From assembly GCA_965194535.1 (NCBI GenBank), contig OZ239145.1:248001-312000 (forward strand): DNA of 64,000 nucleotides, read 5' to 3'. Below the pieces are notes generated by a model, which saw only the letters and a list, made by a program, of their open reading frames with translations, was not told the origin of the DNA and made no database searches. Within the stretch, counting starts at the first letter, position 1; each line of letters opens with the position of its first letter. Source of the stretch: Verrucolacustris abundans. GTDB lineage: Bacteria > Verrucomicrobiota > Verrucomicrobiia > Methylacidiphilales > Verrucolacustridaceae. The translations under genes and the position numbers were made by a program. Positions 42,703-51,513 of the stretch are shown here, piece by piece.

Positions 42703-44277
42703 ATGACGATTGCAATTGTAATTTTGGTGTTGGTTGTTTTCGGCATCTCGTTTCTATGTGCGAATCTTTATGCCTACTGGAAAAAGGCAAATAAGGATCG
42801 GGATGAAGCCCTAAAAATTCAAAAGGAGTGGGAGGTATTCGGGCTAGCGACTAAAGAGGAAAATGAGGCACTAGCCAAATATCGCCCAATACTCGAAATC
42901 GAAGCCCATATCGCCCAACTCGAGGCCCAAGCAGAGGCCAGGTTGATTTCCGTAAACGCCGATGTGGAACAAAAGGAGGCGATCCTTAAAGAGGCCGAGA
43001 ACAAGGCGATGGCTGAGGTTAAAACTAAAATAGATCAGGTAGAAGCCGATTCCCAAAGAAGGCTTGCTGCGCTCAATTCTGAATTTAAAGAAACGGAAAT
43101 TAAAGCTAGGGAGGCTCAGGACCTTCTCATAGCTACTAGAAACATAGTTGAAGGATACGGAAACGAGTATCTCGTTACTAAAGATTCAATACTAGATCAA
43201 CTAGCTGAAGAGTATGGTTACGCTAAAGCTGCGCGTAATCTAAAAGAGGCACGTAACAAAACGCGTGAAATGATTCGGAAAGGAACGGCTGCCTCTTCGG
43301 AGCTGTATGATCCTCAGCAAAATGAAGCGGCGAAAGACTTTCTTGTTGATGCGTTTAATGGACGCGTTGATGCGGTATTAGAGAAAGTTAAAAATGAGGG
43401 ATATGGGGTTTTAAAGCAACAAGCTAAGGATATATATGAGGTGGTAAATGAAAGTGGGAGATACTTTTCAAACACTAAAATAACGGAGGAATACCTTCGG
43501 AACCGACAAGAAGAGATCAAATGGGCCGTAAAAGTATTTGAAATAAGGGAAAAAGAAAAAGAGGAGCAGCGAATACTTAAAGAACAGGAAAGGGATGAGG
43601 CATTAGCTCAGAGAGAAATCGAAAAAGCCCAAAAAGAAGTCCAAAAAAAGATTGAGGAAGATGAACGAGTAAGAAAACTTGCCAATGAAGAGACAGAAAA
43701 GGTCAGGCAGGCTCTTGCTACTGCCAAAGATTCGGAGCGTAATGCGCTAATGGATAGGCTTAAGGAGGCGGAGGGACGAGCAGAGGCAGCAGAAGAGCAG
43801 TTCAGGCTTTCTCAGGAGGAAAAAGAGAGGGCCAAGTCATTGGCTCAACAAACAAAACGAGGCAAAGTGTACATTATCTCGAATGTGGGATCGTTTGGAG
43901 AAGGTGTATTTAAAGTTGGTATGACGAGGAGAATTGATCATGAGGAACGAATAAAAGAACTTGGGGATGCCAGTGTTCCGTTTGATTTTGATGTTCATGC
44001 TATAATACAATCGGACAATGTCCCAGAGCTCGAAAAAAACCTTCACCGAAATCTAACCTTGCATCGTGTAAACAAGTCAAACTGGCGGAAGGAATTCTTT
44101 AAAGTTCCTTTGGAAAAGTTAAGGAAGATAATTGAGGAAGAGGGGCACGAAACCGAATGGACCTTAAAGGCTAGGGCGCTTCAATGGCGTGAGACTCAAG
44201 AAATTGAAAAACGAATTGAGGAGGATGAAAAGTTCAAGGATCAGTGGGCTTCAAGGCAGGCTAAGTTAAGCCTTTAA
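42703..44277 (+). CDS. membrane-anchored DUF4041/T5orf172 (GIY-YIG-like) protein
   Basis: 524 residues. An N-terminal helix (IAIVILVLVVFGISFLCANL) anchors it with the rest in the cytosol. Long coiled coils span about 28-140 and 290-380. The middle (about 145-300, NIVEGYGNEYLVTKDSILDQ, YGYAKAARNLKEARNKTREM) fits DUF4041. The C-terminal domain (about 388-480) is T5orf172/MUG113-type: KVYIISNVGSFGEGVFKVGM, then RIKELGDASVPFDFDVHA, then EFFKVPLEKL. It is a GIY-YIG-related nuclease fold. DUF4041 is usually found fused to this domain. The family occurs in phages and bacterial islands; its target is unknown, and a defence role is a reasonable guess. Confidence 0.85.
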   Translation: MTIAIVILVLVVFGISFLCANLYAYWKKANKDRDEALKIQKEWEVFGLATKEENEALAKYRPILEIEAHIAQLEAQAEARLISVNADVEQKEAILKEAENKAMAEVKTKIDQVEADSQRRLAALNSEFKETEIKAREAQDLLIATRNIVEGYGNEYLVTKDSILDQLAEEYGYAKAARNLKEARNKTREMIRKGTAASSELYDPQQNEAAKDFLVDAFNGRVDAVLEKVKNEGYGVLKQQAKDIYEVVNESGRYFSNTKITEEYLRNRQEEIKWAVKVFEIREKEKEEQRILKEQERDEALAQREIEKAQKEVQKKIEEDERVRKLANEETEKVRQALATAKDSERNALMDRLKEAEGRAEAAEEQFRLSQEEKERAKSLAQQTKRGKVYIISNVGSFGEGVFKVGMTRRIDHEERIKELGDASVPFDFDVHAIIQSDNVPELEKNLHRNLTLHRVNKSNWRKEFFKVPLEKLRKIIEEEGHETEWTLKARALQWRETQEIEKRIEEDEKFKDQWASRQAKLSL

Positions 44278-44403
44278 ACTTATAAGCCATTGTTGAATAG
44301 CTGATTCCAGTTCATATCTTTGTTATTTACCTGACTCAGTTTTTGTCAAACCCATGCGATTAGCCTAACTTTATTGATGAGTAATAGGAGAAAGTATTAA
44401 CCA

Positions 44404-45048
44404 ATGAGTGAAAAGAAATATTTCAGTGTCTGGGACTTTGTCATCCTGATCTTCTCAATTTTCTCTTTGGCCCTCTTGCCGATCCAAATGCTCTTCAAGG
44501 GCAGTGAAGATATCCAAATGATCGTTGATTCTGCCGATTATGTGCTTTGCTCGTTCTTCTTTGCCGACTTTGTAAAACAGTTCATCCAAGCCAAAGGAGC
44601 ACGGCTGGCCTACATGAAGTACGGCTGGATTGATTTCCTTTCCAGTATTCCAATTGTTCCTGGTGCAGCGCTGGGTCGAATCTTCCGTATTCTCCGCATC
44701 CTGAAGGTCATTCGGCATGTATCCAAATTAAGTGACATCACCGAGGGGTTATTCCGCAATCCAACTGCTGGGGCTTTTGCTGTTACTTCGGTCTTGGCGG
44801 TTTCAACGATCTTTATGTCCGCCTTCCTAGTGCTGGAGGCGGAATGCAACGTGGCTGGTGCAAGAATTAAGAATGCAGGGGATGCCCTATGGTGGGCAGT
44901 AACTACGGTCACAACGGTTGGTTATGGCGATGTCTATCCAATCACTACGGCAGGACGGTATGTAGGGGTTATTACGATGTTTGTAGGGATTGCTGTCGCT
45001 GGATCCCTGACAGCCACCATGGCTTCTCTGCTTATTCGGAAGCGGTAA
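44404..45048 (+). CDS. six-helix voltage-gated-type K+ channel
   Basis: 214 residues with six hydrophobic segments. An S4-like helix carries regularly spaced arginines (GRIFRILRILKVIRHV). The pore loop WWAVTTVTTVGYGDVYP contains the K+ selectivity filter TVGYGD and is followed by the last helix (VGVITMFVGIAVAGSLTATM). It is a compact Kv-type ion-transport family subunit that would act as a tetramer in the inner membrane. AGGAG lies upstream of the ATG. Ion channels are rarely cargo of small islands; beside nuclease genes, it could act as a membrane-depolarising effector, which is speculation. It converges with the helicase gene, two bases apart. Confidence 0.93.
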   Translation: MSEKKYFSVWDFVILIFSIFSLALLPIQMLFKGSEDIQMIVDSADYVLCSFFFADFVKQFIQAKGARLAYMKYGWIDFLSSIPIVPGAALGRIFRILRILKVIRHVSKLSDITEGLFRNPTAGAFAVTSVLAVSTIFMSAFLVLEAECNVAGARIKNAGDALWWAVTTVTTVGYGDVYPITTAGRYVGVITMFVGIAVAGSLTATMASLLIRKR

Positions 45049-45050
45049 GT

Positions 45051-47870
45051 TTAATACCTATCCCAAGGGAAGCTGATCTGATCGAGAAGGTTGATTTGTT
45101 TTTCCGTAAGTGTTCCCTCCCGCTTTTTGCGACATTGTTCCTTCGCCCATTCTTTCAAATGAGCCTGCATATGCGAAAAGAAATAGTTATTACGTGCCTT
45201 CCACCAATTCTTAAGTTGGTCGTAGTCCAGCTCCCAGACATCTTCATGACTGTAAATCTTTGAGGATGCCGTTTCTTTCCACGGAAATTCTATTTTATCT
45301 AATAGCTGTATTTGTTCTTCCGTTAACTTGCCCTTGGAGCGTCCTGCTCGTTGATCATTTGCCCATCTAAGCAGAGATGGATCTACATCAGCCCTCATTA
45401 TATGGTGATTTCCATTTGTGTTCCACCACATCTGAATCCTTTTATAATTCTTAAACCATTCACCATCATCTTCTGCTGGCTGTAGGCCGATGCATTTAAG
45501 TAGCTTTGCCTGATATTCTGGAAGGGTGTTTGATGCAAGTGCCTTTCGCATCCTGATAGTCCATTCCAATACGCGGCCTCTGTTCGGCGTCAGATTCTGA
45601 TGCCTTCTTTTGTGCTGCGTTAACGAATAAAAGTCTTTGTCCCATTGCTTTGTTTTTTTATCTTTCTTGTGTGGCTTATAATCCCAGATGATACCAAGTT
45701 CGTTTAGTCGCTGGACACGATCAGACGGAAGTTTTCCCTGCTTATATAATACACGCTGACGCTTTAACCACTTAAGAAGCTCATTGTGCTCTTTAAAGCG
45801 AAAATCTAGGTATTCCACATTGCAATGCATGTATTCTTTATAGAAATCAACAAGACCCGCATATCTGTGGGACCAGCCAGTTGTAAGCTTACCAAGTGAT
45901 TTAGCTATAACAGACTGTTCAATGTCATGTAATGGAATATTAGGTGCAAGTATCTGAATTCGCCTTCTATGACCTGCATTAGTGACTGCTTTCTGAACAG
46001 AACTACTATTAAGACCATAAAGCATAATAATGTCTGCTAAGACATCATCCTGTTCTTGAAGACTTTGAAGAACTTCCCAGACCTCAAGAAAATCAGCCCT
46101 TGCCACTGCCGAAGCAATACTTTCCCCTTTCTTTTGCTCAAGAAAAAGGGGGACAAGAATATATCCAGATTCCTTTCCAGCTGCATGCCGCATAGCGCGT
46201 CCCGCAGCCTGAATTATGTCTATCTGGCTTTTCTTGGGGGATAGAAAGGCAACCATATCAACTGCTGGGACATCCACACCTTCAGTTAAACACCTGGCAT
46301 TACTCATTAGCGCTAACCCAGATTCTGAGAAAGACTTCATCAGACGCTCTCGTACATTTGACGGCATTGCACCGTTTACGTGGAATGCGGTGCATTCGGG
46401 AAGGTGTGTCTTTATTCCAGAGGTACTTTCTCCTGTGAATATCTCTGCCGATTTTACCGTGCTATGAAACGTAAATATCTTTTTAACACCATATTTCTTA
46501 ACAGCGTCCCGCACTGCAATTTGGTTAGCAACGTTCCTAGCCGTTACATGCTCCTCGTTCACCTTTACTTCACCATGGTCAAGCATGGCATTAGTAACCA
46601 TTTCGGTTGTAATAACTGAAATCAAAACTTCATATGGGCAGATAATGCCTCCAGCGACAGCTTTTCCGAAGCTTAGTGTATGGCAACGTTTCCCGTACAG
46701 TTCCTCATTATCCATCGAGAATATTTCAATAGATTCGCCCTCAAGATCTTTTTTAAGGGGATTAAACCGTTTAGGTGTTGCAGTCAGAAAAAGACGTTTC
46801 CTAATTGAAAGGTTATCATTGGTAAGTGCATACCCAGTTCTTCTGTCTTTTTTTCCAGTCGTTTTATGTGCTTCATCGAAAACGCCGTATTCGAACTGCT
46901 CCTCTGGCTTGAGTGATTCGCCCACAACTGGAGCTGAGTGATATGTTGTAAAAACGACCTTTGTGCCGTCAAATGGTGTGTCCAAATACGCCCTTATTCT
47001 CTTTGGATCCGTAGTAACTTCAAAATCAAGGTCTGATTGATTGATAACAAGGCTGTCGATTCCCTCTGAGACGGATTGGTCTGAACAAACACATAAAAAG
47101 CTAAACTGTTTGATGTTTGTTTCCCTTAACCACTCATGAAGTGTCTGGCGTATTAAGGCGAGGGAAGGCATTAGGATAATCGCTTTGGCTGGTATAAGGG
47201 CTTCCATTACCCATAGGCCAACAAGAGTTTTCCCTGTTCCACAGGCCATGACTGCTGTAGCTCGATCAGCAATCGAAAACTCCTTAAGGATCTTATCAAT
47301 CGCTTCTTGTTGGTGTGGTTTAGGCGTCTTTCTGGTTTTCTCAAAGACCGCACCTTTTAGCCATTCTGCGATCTCTTTAAAGGCGTCTTTATCCAAACGA
47401 TCCAGATCTGCCCCTCTTATGCAGAAAAAGTTTCCTCTTTGATTTAGTAAATCAGGAAAATCGTCGCAATTTGTGATTAAAACCCTGTTCTTAATATTTG
47501 GACTATCAGCAAGGCCAATGAAGGTAGAGAGCTCCCTCCAGTTCAATGATGGGCGATTGGATCTGTACTTAACCTGGTATGCATTGAGCTCTCCAAGAGT
47601 AGTCTGATAAAGCCCGTCGATACCGTAGTCGCTGGTTGTAAGTCCTGTCTTTTGGAGTAGTTCCAGCGGTGCTGTTCCTGCTGGCCAGATGATTTTGGCC
47701 TCCTGTCTCCGCTGTGTCGCAAGGTATGCCTCTGTAAAGACCTCAAAGGCGTCGCCCTTTTCCTTATCTTCCTGAATGTTGCTAATACGGCTTTCAAGCT
47801 CTTGAAATGATTCAAGGTCCTGAAAAAAACCGTTTCTTGCAAAAAAAGGGGCTTTGGGGTGGAGGGGCAT
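45051..47870 (-). CDS. restriction-endonuclease-like domain fused to DEAH helicase with HA domains
   Basis: 939 residues. The N-terminal 150 residues resemble an Mrr/PD-(D/E)xK nuclease: GDAFEVFTEAYLATQ, then DYGIDGLYQTT...NAYQVKYRS, with Asp and the QxK pair. A superfamily 2 helicase follows: Walker A MACGTGKT (about 210), DEAH box VFDEAHKT (about 335), FLTATPKR, and the C-terminal lobe with QAAGRAMRHA. The last 160 residues hold helicase-associated (HA) repeats (GKLTEEQIQLLDKIEFPW; GTLTEKQINLLDQISFPW). Such proteins occur as single-gene nuclease-translocases in islands and may restrict foreign DNA. No methyltransferase is nearby, so it is not a complete classical restriction-modification system. 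The start is tentative. Confidence 0.88.
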   Translation of the reverse strand: MPLHPKAPFFARNGFFQDLESFQELESRISNIQEDKEKGDAFEVFTEAYLATQRRQEAKIIWPAGTAPLELLQKTGLTTSDYGIDGLYQTTLGELNAYQVKYRSNRPSLNWRELSTFIGLADSPNIKNRVLITNCDDFPDLLNQRGNFFCIRGADLDRLDKDAFKEIAEWLKGAVFEKTRKTPKPHQQEAIDKILKEFSIADRATAVMACGTGKTLVGLWVMEALIPAKAIILMPSLALIRQTLHEWLRETNIKQFSFLCVCSDQSVSEGIDSLVINQSDLDFEVTTDPKRIRAYLDTPFDGTKVVFTTYHSAPVVGESLKPEEQFEYGVFDEAHKTTGKKDRRTGYALTNDNLSIRKRLFLTATPKRFNPLKKDLEGESIEIFSMDNEELYGKRCHTLSFGKAVAGGIICPYEVLISVITTEMVTNAMLDHGEVKVNEEHVTARNVANQIAVRDAVKKYGVKKIFTFHSTVKSAEIFTGESTSGIKTHLPECTAFHVNGAMPSNVRERLMKSFSESGLALMSNARCLTEGVDVPAVDMVAFLSPKKSQIDIIQAAGRAMRHAAGKESGYILVPLFLEQKKGESIASAVARADFLEVWEVLQSLQEQDDVLADIIMLYGLNSSSVQKAVTNAGHRRRIQILAPNIPLHDIEQSVIAKSLGKLTTGWSHRYAGLVDFYKEYMHCNVEYLDFRFKEHNELLKWLKRQRVLYKQGKLPSDRVQRLNELGIIWDYKPHKKDKKTKQWDKDFYSLTQHKRRHQNLTPNRGRVLEWTIRMRKALASNTLPEYQAKLLKCIGLQPAEDDGEWFKNYKRIQMWWNTNGNHHIMRADVDPSLLRWANDQRAGRSKGKLTEEQIQLLDKIEFPWKETASSKIYSHEDVWELDYDQLKNWWKARNNYFFSHMQAHLKEWAKEQCRKKREGTLTEKQINLLDQISFPWDRY

Positions 47871-48010
47871 TTCTAGCTCTAGTTTTCAGATTATTCTTAA
47901 AAAAAATAAAAACAAACTGAGCGTGGGGTCACTCTGGATGTATGGGAAGCATCCAAAACCCTGCATCCGAAAGTATTGTGTATCGTGGATAAGCTGGCTT
48001 GATCTGGTAA

Positions 48011-48181
48011 GTGAAAAAGAAGACTCCTACTTGGGTTGTTGTGTTGTTTCTGATCTTTTTTTACCTGCCCGTTGTTGGCTCCATTTATTTGATCTTGGGA
48101 GGCCTCTCCGCTTTTATCGCTATGGTTGGGTTGTTCTTTGTCTTTTACTGGTTTCTCGGTCTCATTGGTTACGAGTTTTAG
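48011..48181 (+). CDS. possible 56-residue two-helix membrane protein
   Basis: A GTG-started frame of 57 codons encoding MKKKTPTWVVVLFLIFFYLP, then a second hydrophobic run (LSAFIAMVGLFFVFYWFLGL), ending GYEF. Basic N-terminus, two helices and Gly/Pro turns are what a real small membrane protein would show, but the ribosome site is weak (GGTAA). It lies in the 797-base gap between the helicase start and the secreted-protein gene. The rest of that gap holds A- and T-rich runs near 48300-48350, a hairpin (CCCGTT/AACGGG, 48350-48365) and one G-rich repeat. Confidence 0.4.
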   Translation: MKKKTPTWVVVLFLIFFYLPVVGSIYLILGGLSAFIAMVGLFFVFYWFLGLIGYEF

Positions 48182-48481
48182 AAACATCGGATTCATAAAC
48201 TACGGGTATTCGTTTGGGGTCGCCCTACTTTTCTGCCTTTAAGCTATAGGCGTTTAGCTTTTACAGACCTGCAACTCGTCGCGGCTACGCCGCAAGTCTG
48301 GGGAAATAAAATAAAAAAAACCAACAAAAAAAATCCGCTTTTTTTTCTTCCCGTTTCACAACGGGGATAGGTTTAAGGAAAGGGGTTTTCAAAGGTGCGT
48401 CAAGTCAACTGACCCGCAAGGCGACGCATAGCGGTGTCCATCTGCATTTGTCCTAGTCAGCCGTTAAGCCTGGAATAGGTA

Positions 48482-48504
48482 AAAACGGGGTTGGGTAGGG
48501 GTGG
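48482..48504 (+). repeat. G-rich direct repeat, left copy
   Basis: A 23-base sequence starting AAAACGGGGTTGGG and ending AGGGGTGG. It is identical to 50188-50210. The two copies frame the secreted-protein/protease pair. Confidence 0.7.
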
Positions 48505-48667
48505 TCTGCCAGATTTAGTTCGTTCTGTATGTACAGTCCACTTCTTGCCTAATTGGCTCTTTTTTAGAATCTTCACTACACCCCATTTTTTCCATCCTTG
48601 TCCCGACTTTGCGCACTGGAATTGGCAAAACCTTGCAAGACAAAGTTCGATACCTCAAACTAATCGC

Positions 48668-49090
48668 GTGAAAATAAGGCTCGGGTTTTTACTAGTACTT
48701 GGGGCTACAGGCCTTGCTTGGGCAGTTGAAGGACCATCCTTGGATTATCTTGAAAAGGGACTTAACAAGGTGACCTATTCCGAAGTGATTATGGAGTCAA
48801 TCCCACCGACTTCAAAAGAAGTTCTGCCTGACGGCTCTATTATCGCCTATTGGAATGATGATACCCCCACAGGCGGGAATATTTACGGTAATGTGCAGAA
48901 TGGTAGCGGTTATATCTACGGCAACGGAGGCGGAGTCTCTAAAAGATTTAAAATGTGCATATTCAACTCCAAAGGCGTACTTACCCGTTATAAATGGAAG
49001 AGAGGTATTCTTGGTGGCGACTCAAAGGAGGACAGTGAGGAATCTTCCTCTAAAGCCAATACTAAGCGTAGCAGTTCATCTTCCCGTTGA
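48668..49090 (+). CDS. small secreted protein, partner of the downstream protease
   Basis: 140 residues from a GTG at 48668, which gives a signal peptide (KIRLGFLLVLGATGLAWA) that the longer frame would bury. The mature part has a Gly/Asn/Tyr-rich centre (GGNIYGNVQNGSGYIYGNGG) and a Ser/Lys-rich tail (SSKANTKRSSSSSR). No family is recognised. The stop is two bases before the protease start, so they form an operon. It may be the substrate, inhibitor or adaptor of that protease; this is inference. Confidence 0.6.
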   Translation: MKIRLGFLLVLGATGLAWAVEGPSLDYLEKGLNKVTYSEVIMESIPPTSKEVLPDGSIIAYWNDDTPTGGNIYGNVQNGSGYIYGNGGGVSKRFKMCIFNSKGVLTRYKWKRGILGGDSKEDSEESSSKANTKRSSSSSR

Positions 49091-49092
49091 GA

Positions 49093-50118
49093 ATGAAGCA
49101 GCTCCTCTGTATCTTTTTCTTTTCTGTAATTTCTTCTCACGCGGAAACCGCACAAGATATTGCTAAGAAAGCTTTTGGTTCCACTGTCCTCTTGGTCATG
49201 GAGGATGCAAACGGACAAACACTTTCACTTGGAAGCGGCTTTTTTGTACGTGAAGGGGAGGTTGCTACTAATCTCCATGTTATCACTGGGGCAGCTAGGG
49301 GGTATGCAAAACTGCTTGGAAATAAGACGAAGCATGACATCGAGGGGATCACTGCAGTAGATCCCGAACGTGATCTTGTATTACTTAAGATCTCATCTGC
49401 CAAAGCCCCGTCACTCCCAATTGGGGACAGTGACGGATTTCAAGTAGGTGAAGCTGTTTACGCAGTTGGTAATCCTGAGGGTTTGGAGGGTACTTTTTCG
49501 CAGGGTATCGTCAGCAGTATACGAGAAGTCGGTACCGATAAGCTTTTGCAGATTACTGCACCTATCTCGCCAGGCAGTAGCGGCGGTCCAATATTAAACG
49601 AGAAAGGCGAGGTTATAGGCATTTCAGTTGCAACTTTCAAAAGCGGTCAGAATCTTAACTTCGCCATCCCCTCCAATTATCTTAAACCTCTACTTGCAAG
49701 CAGTGGGTCTGCGAAGCCCCTCACACCCGAAATATCCGCCAAATCCCCGCACTCCATTTTAACCGATTTCGGTAGTCGGAACTCTGAGGGTTTGGATGCC
49801 AGTAGTTTTACCTTCGACTCAGGACTGATTCACTGTGGTAATTTTTCTTTCTCACTCATTAATAAACTAAGAAGCTCGGTTCGTAAGGTATATTGCCTCG
49901 TGATCTTTCATGACCAAAATGGTGCTCCAATTGATACTTTGAATATTTGCTACAACGAAGAAATTCCAAGTGGACTCGCGAAGCGCGTTAAAGGAATTGT
50001 TGATTCAAGTGTAGAAAAGCTGAATGCAGCCAATGGAAAGAGCCATAATTATAACAATGAGAAAAGTGTGCCAGGGAAAATATCGTTTCGTATCTTGGAT
50101 TTCGAGCTAGCTGAGTAA
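49093..50118 (+). CDS. HtrA/DegP-like trypsin-type serine protease, exported
   Basis: 341 residues from the ATG at 49093, with a signal peptide (KQLLCIFFFSVISSHA). Residues about 20-205 are an S1C protease domain with the complete triad: His in VATNLHVITG, Asp in DPERDLVLLKI and Ser in SPGSSGGPILNEKGEVIGIS. It has no PDZ domain; the last 120 residues are a separate region with two Cys and no recognised family (HCGNFSFSLINKLRSSVRKV). It would act in the periplasm. It is paired with the small secreted protein upstream and framed by G-rich repeats. Confidence 0.88.
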   Translation: MKQLLCIFFFSVISSHAETAQDIAKKAFGSTVLLVMEDANGQTLSLGSGFFVREGEVATNLHVITGAARGYAKLLGNKTKHDIEGITAVDPERDLVLLKISSAKAPSLPIGDSDGFQVGEAVYAVGNPEGLEGTFSQGIVSSIREVGTDKLLQITAPISPGSSGGPILNEKGEVIGISVATFKSGQNLNFAIPSNYLKPLLASSGSAKPLTPEISAKSPHSILTDFGSRNSEGLDASSFTFDSGLIHCGNFSFSLINKLRSSVRKVYCLVIFHDQNGAPIDTLNICYNEEIPSGLAKRVKGIVDSSVEKLNAANGKSHNYNNEKSVPGKISFRILDFELAE

Positions 50119-50437
50119 TGCCATTCGCTGGAAGAGCATGGGATCAAAAAAGCTCTGTATTTAGATATTCCCTATAAGCACAGGGATAAAACGGGGTTGG
50201 GTAGGGGTGGGTTTTGGGAAACTGCAATTAGGATGCCCTGCAATTCTCTGGAAAAGCACTTATAGCATCGCTTTGTCACCGAACGTAGTCCCATTAACTA
50301 AAAAAACTAACCCCCGCTCTTACGGGCTTATAAAGCGAACTCCTGTGTGATGACTCTATTTACATCTATTACACCACTCCCCCTTCGCGCATGAGCCCCT
50401 AGGTATACGAACATTCATATTGTATCGAATTCTAAGA
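50119..50437. other. gap without gene
   Basis: 319 bases between convergent genes. It contains the right copy of the G-rich repeat; otherwise I see no coding frame, tRNA or clear terminator. Confidence 0.5.
50188..50211 (+). repeat. G-rich direct repeat, right copy, with G-quadruplex motif
   Basis: The 23-base repeat is followed here by one more G, giving GGGGTTGGGTAGGGGTGGG. This fits the four-run G-quadruplex pattern with loops TT, TA and T. The left copy lacks the last G and has only three full runs. Confidence 0.65.
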
Positions 50438-50992
50438 CTATCGCTTTGGTTTCCCTCCTTTGAGTCCGTTTGCTTTGGCCGCGATTCGCTTTTTTTCACT
50501 GCGAACTCTCCCGCCTTTTGCTCCTAATAATCTCATGCGGTCTGAGATCTTTTTATCTATCGGCATATCTGTGTCAGGATTTTCTGATTTCACAAACTTC
50601 TCAACTCTAGTCCTAGCTATATCTCTTTTAAGATCAGGCGTTGTTTCTTTTGGCTCGGGCTTCTTTGGTGCGGGGGGAGGTGTTTTTCTCTTTGCAGCAA
50701 GAATACTGCTTATTTGATTTTCGGGCCAATACTCTGCCTTACGAGTCCAGACCAATTTCAGCTTACAGATATTATTTCTGAGATGAGCAGGGTTGAATCC
50801 AAACCTCTCTGCGATCTGCTCGTACGGATCTTCAGAAAAGAAAACCTTTTTTATAATTTCTTTCCTGTCTCTTGGATATTTCTCTCTGTTTTTAGATAGA
50901 TCCTCGTGTTCTTTCAGGTCTTTCGGAAGAGCCTCTAGTCCTTTCTTTGGTATCTCATTCTGTTCGCTTTCACTATATGGATTTTGATTCAT
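50438..50992 (-). CDS. basic protein with helix-turn-helix-like region, island gene
   Basis: 184 residues, Lys- and Arg-rich. Residues about 55-85 (YEQIAERFGFNPAHLRNNIC) look like a helix-turn-helix. The C-terminus (GAKGGRVRSEKKRIAAKANG) resembles basic DNA-binding tails of small plasmid or phage proteins. No family is recognised. Two direct copies of CTATAGAGTC lie 2 and 22 bases before the ATG, suggesting that its own promoter region is bound by a regulator, perhaps itself. Confidence 0.65.
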   Translation of the reverse strand: MNQNPYSESEQNEIPKKGLEALPKDLKEHEDLSKNREKYPRDRKEIIKKVFFSEDPYEQIAERFGFNPAHLRNNICKLKLVWTRKAEYWPENQISSILAAKRKTPPPAPKKPEPKETTPDLKRDIARTRVEKFVKSENPDTDMPIDKKISDRMRLLGAKGGRVRSEKKRIAAKANGLKGGKPKR

Positions 50993-50993
50993 C

Positions 50994-51023
50994 CTATAGA
51001 GTCCTTTGCCGTTCTATAGAGTC
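50994..51023. repeat. direct repeats of CTATAGAGTC at 20-bp spacing
   Basis: CTATAGAGTC occurs at 50994-51003 and 51014-51023, 20 bases apart (two helix turns), directly in front of the 50438-50992 gene. This is an operator or iteron-like arrangement. Confidence 0.5.
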
Positions 51024-51170
51024 ACAAGTAGCTATATATAGGCGACTTAACCCACCCCCCGTATTCCTTAAGGGCTAATTTTGGTGTGCTATGAAATTGG
51101 CATCTTTCAGCACTCAATCCTAACCCTCTCTTCTCATTCTTAATCTAAGGAAGCTTCTTCAGTCTCCTTT

Positions 51171-51476
51171 TTATGATGCCACACCTTTGTTGGCTCTCGG
51201 ATTGATTCGTGGCTGGTCTTTCTGGGCCTCGGCGAGGGTTTCCAGTAGCTCCTCTAGCTGGACGGCATCAAACAACCTCGCGCCTGTCTTACCAGATTCA
51301 GCAAGGGAGACGCTCCGCAGTTTAAAGCGGTCTGCGATGGCATAGACCCAAGGGCGACTTCGGCCATAGGTATTGGCTATCTGTTCCGCACTCCTCCAGC
51401 GAGTTCCCAGAGTTTCAGTTGTAGTTTCGTTTTTGTGAGTATGTGTGGCTGTGCTTTGTGAATTCATATGCTTCAT
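51171..51476 (-). CDS. small helix-turn-helix protein, excisionase/regulator-like
   Basis: 101 residues from the ATG at 51476; a TTG three codons before and an ATG three codons after are alternatives. Residues about 27-70 are a MerR/HTH_17-type winged helix: RWRSAEQIANTYGRSRPWVY, then the wing GKTGARLFDAVQLEELLETL. Small proteins of this kind beside an integrase are often excisionases or directionality factors. A 7-bp inverted repeat overlaps its start codon. The integrase gene lies 150 bases upstream on the same strand. Confidence 0.72.
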   Translation of the reverse strand: MKHMNSQSTATHTHKNETTTETLGTRWRSAEQIANTYGRSRPWVYAIADRFKLRSVSLAESGKTGARLFDAVQLEELLETLAEAQKDQPRINPRANKGVAS

Positions 51477-51489
51477 TTTGTGCAAAATG
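51474..51489. promoter_or_regulatory. inverted repeat over the start codon of the HTH gene
   Basis: CATTTTG-TG-CAAAATG is a perfect 7-bp inverted repeat that includes the ATG at 51476. It is well placed for autorepression. Confidence 0.45.
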
Positions 51490-51513
51490 ACAAGATCGGC
51501 AAATGAGTCCTAA

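Noticed and set aside
48350..48365. CCCGTT/AACGGG hairpin as a terminator
   Set aside because: The T-run lies before, not after, the stem on the plus strand, and the minus-strand reading is followed by A-runs.
48668..49090. Longer frame from 48491 for the small secreted protein
   Set aside because: The extra 59 residues would bury a good signal peptide, and a GTG start gives it cleanly.
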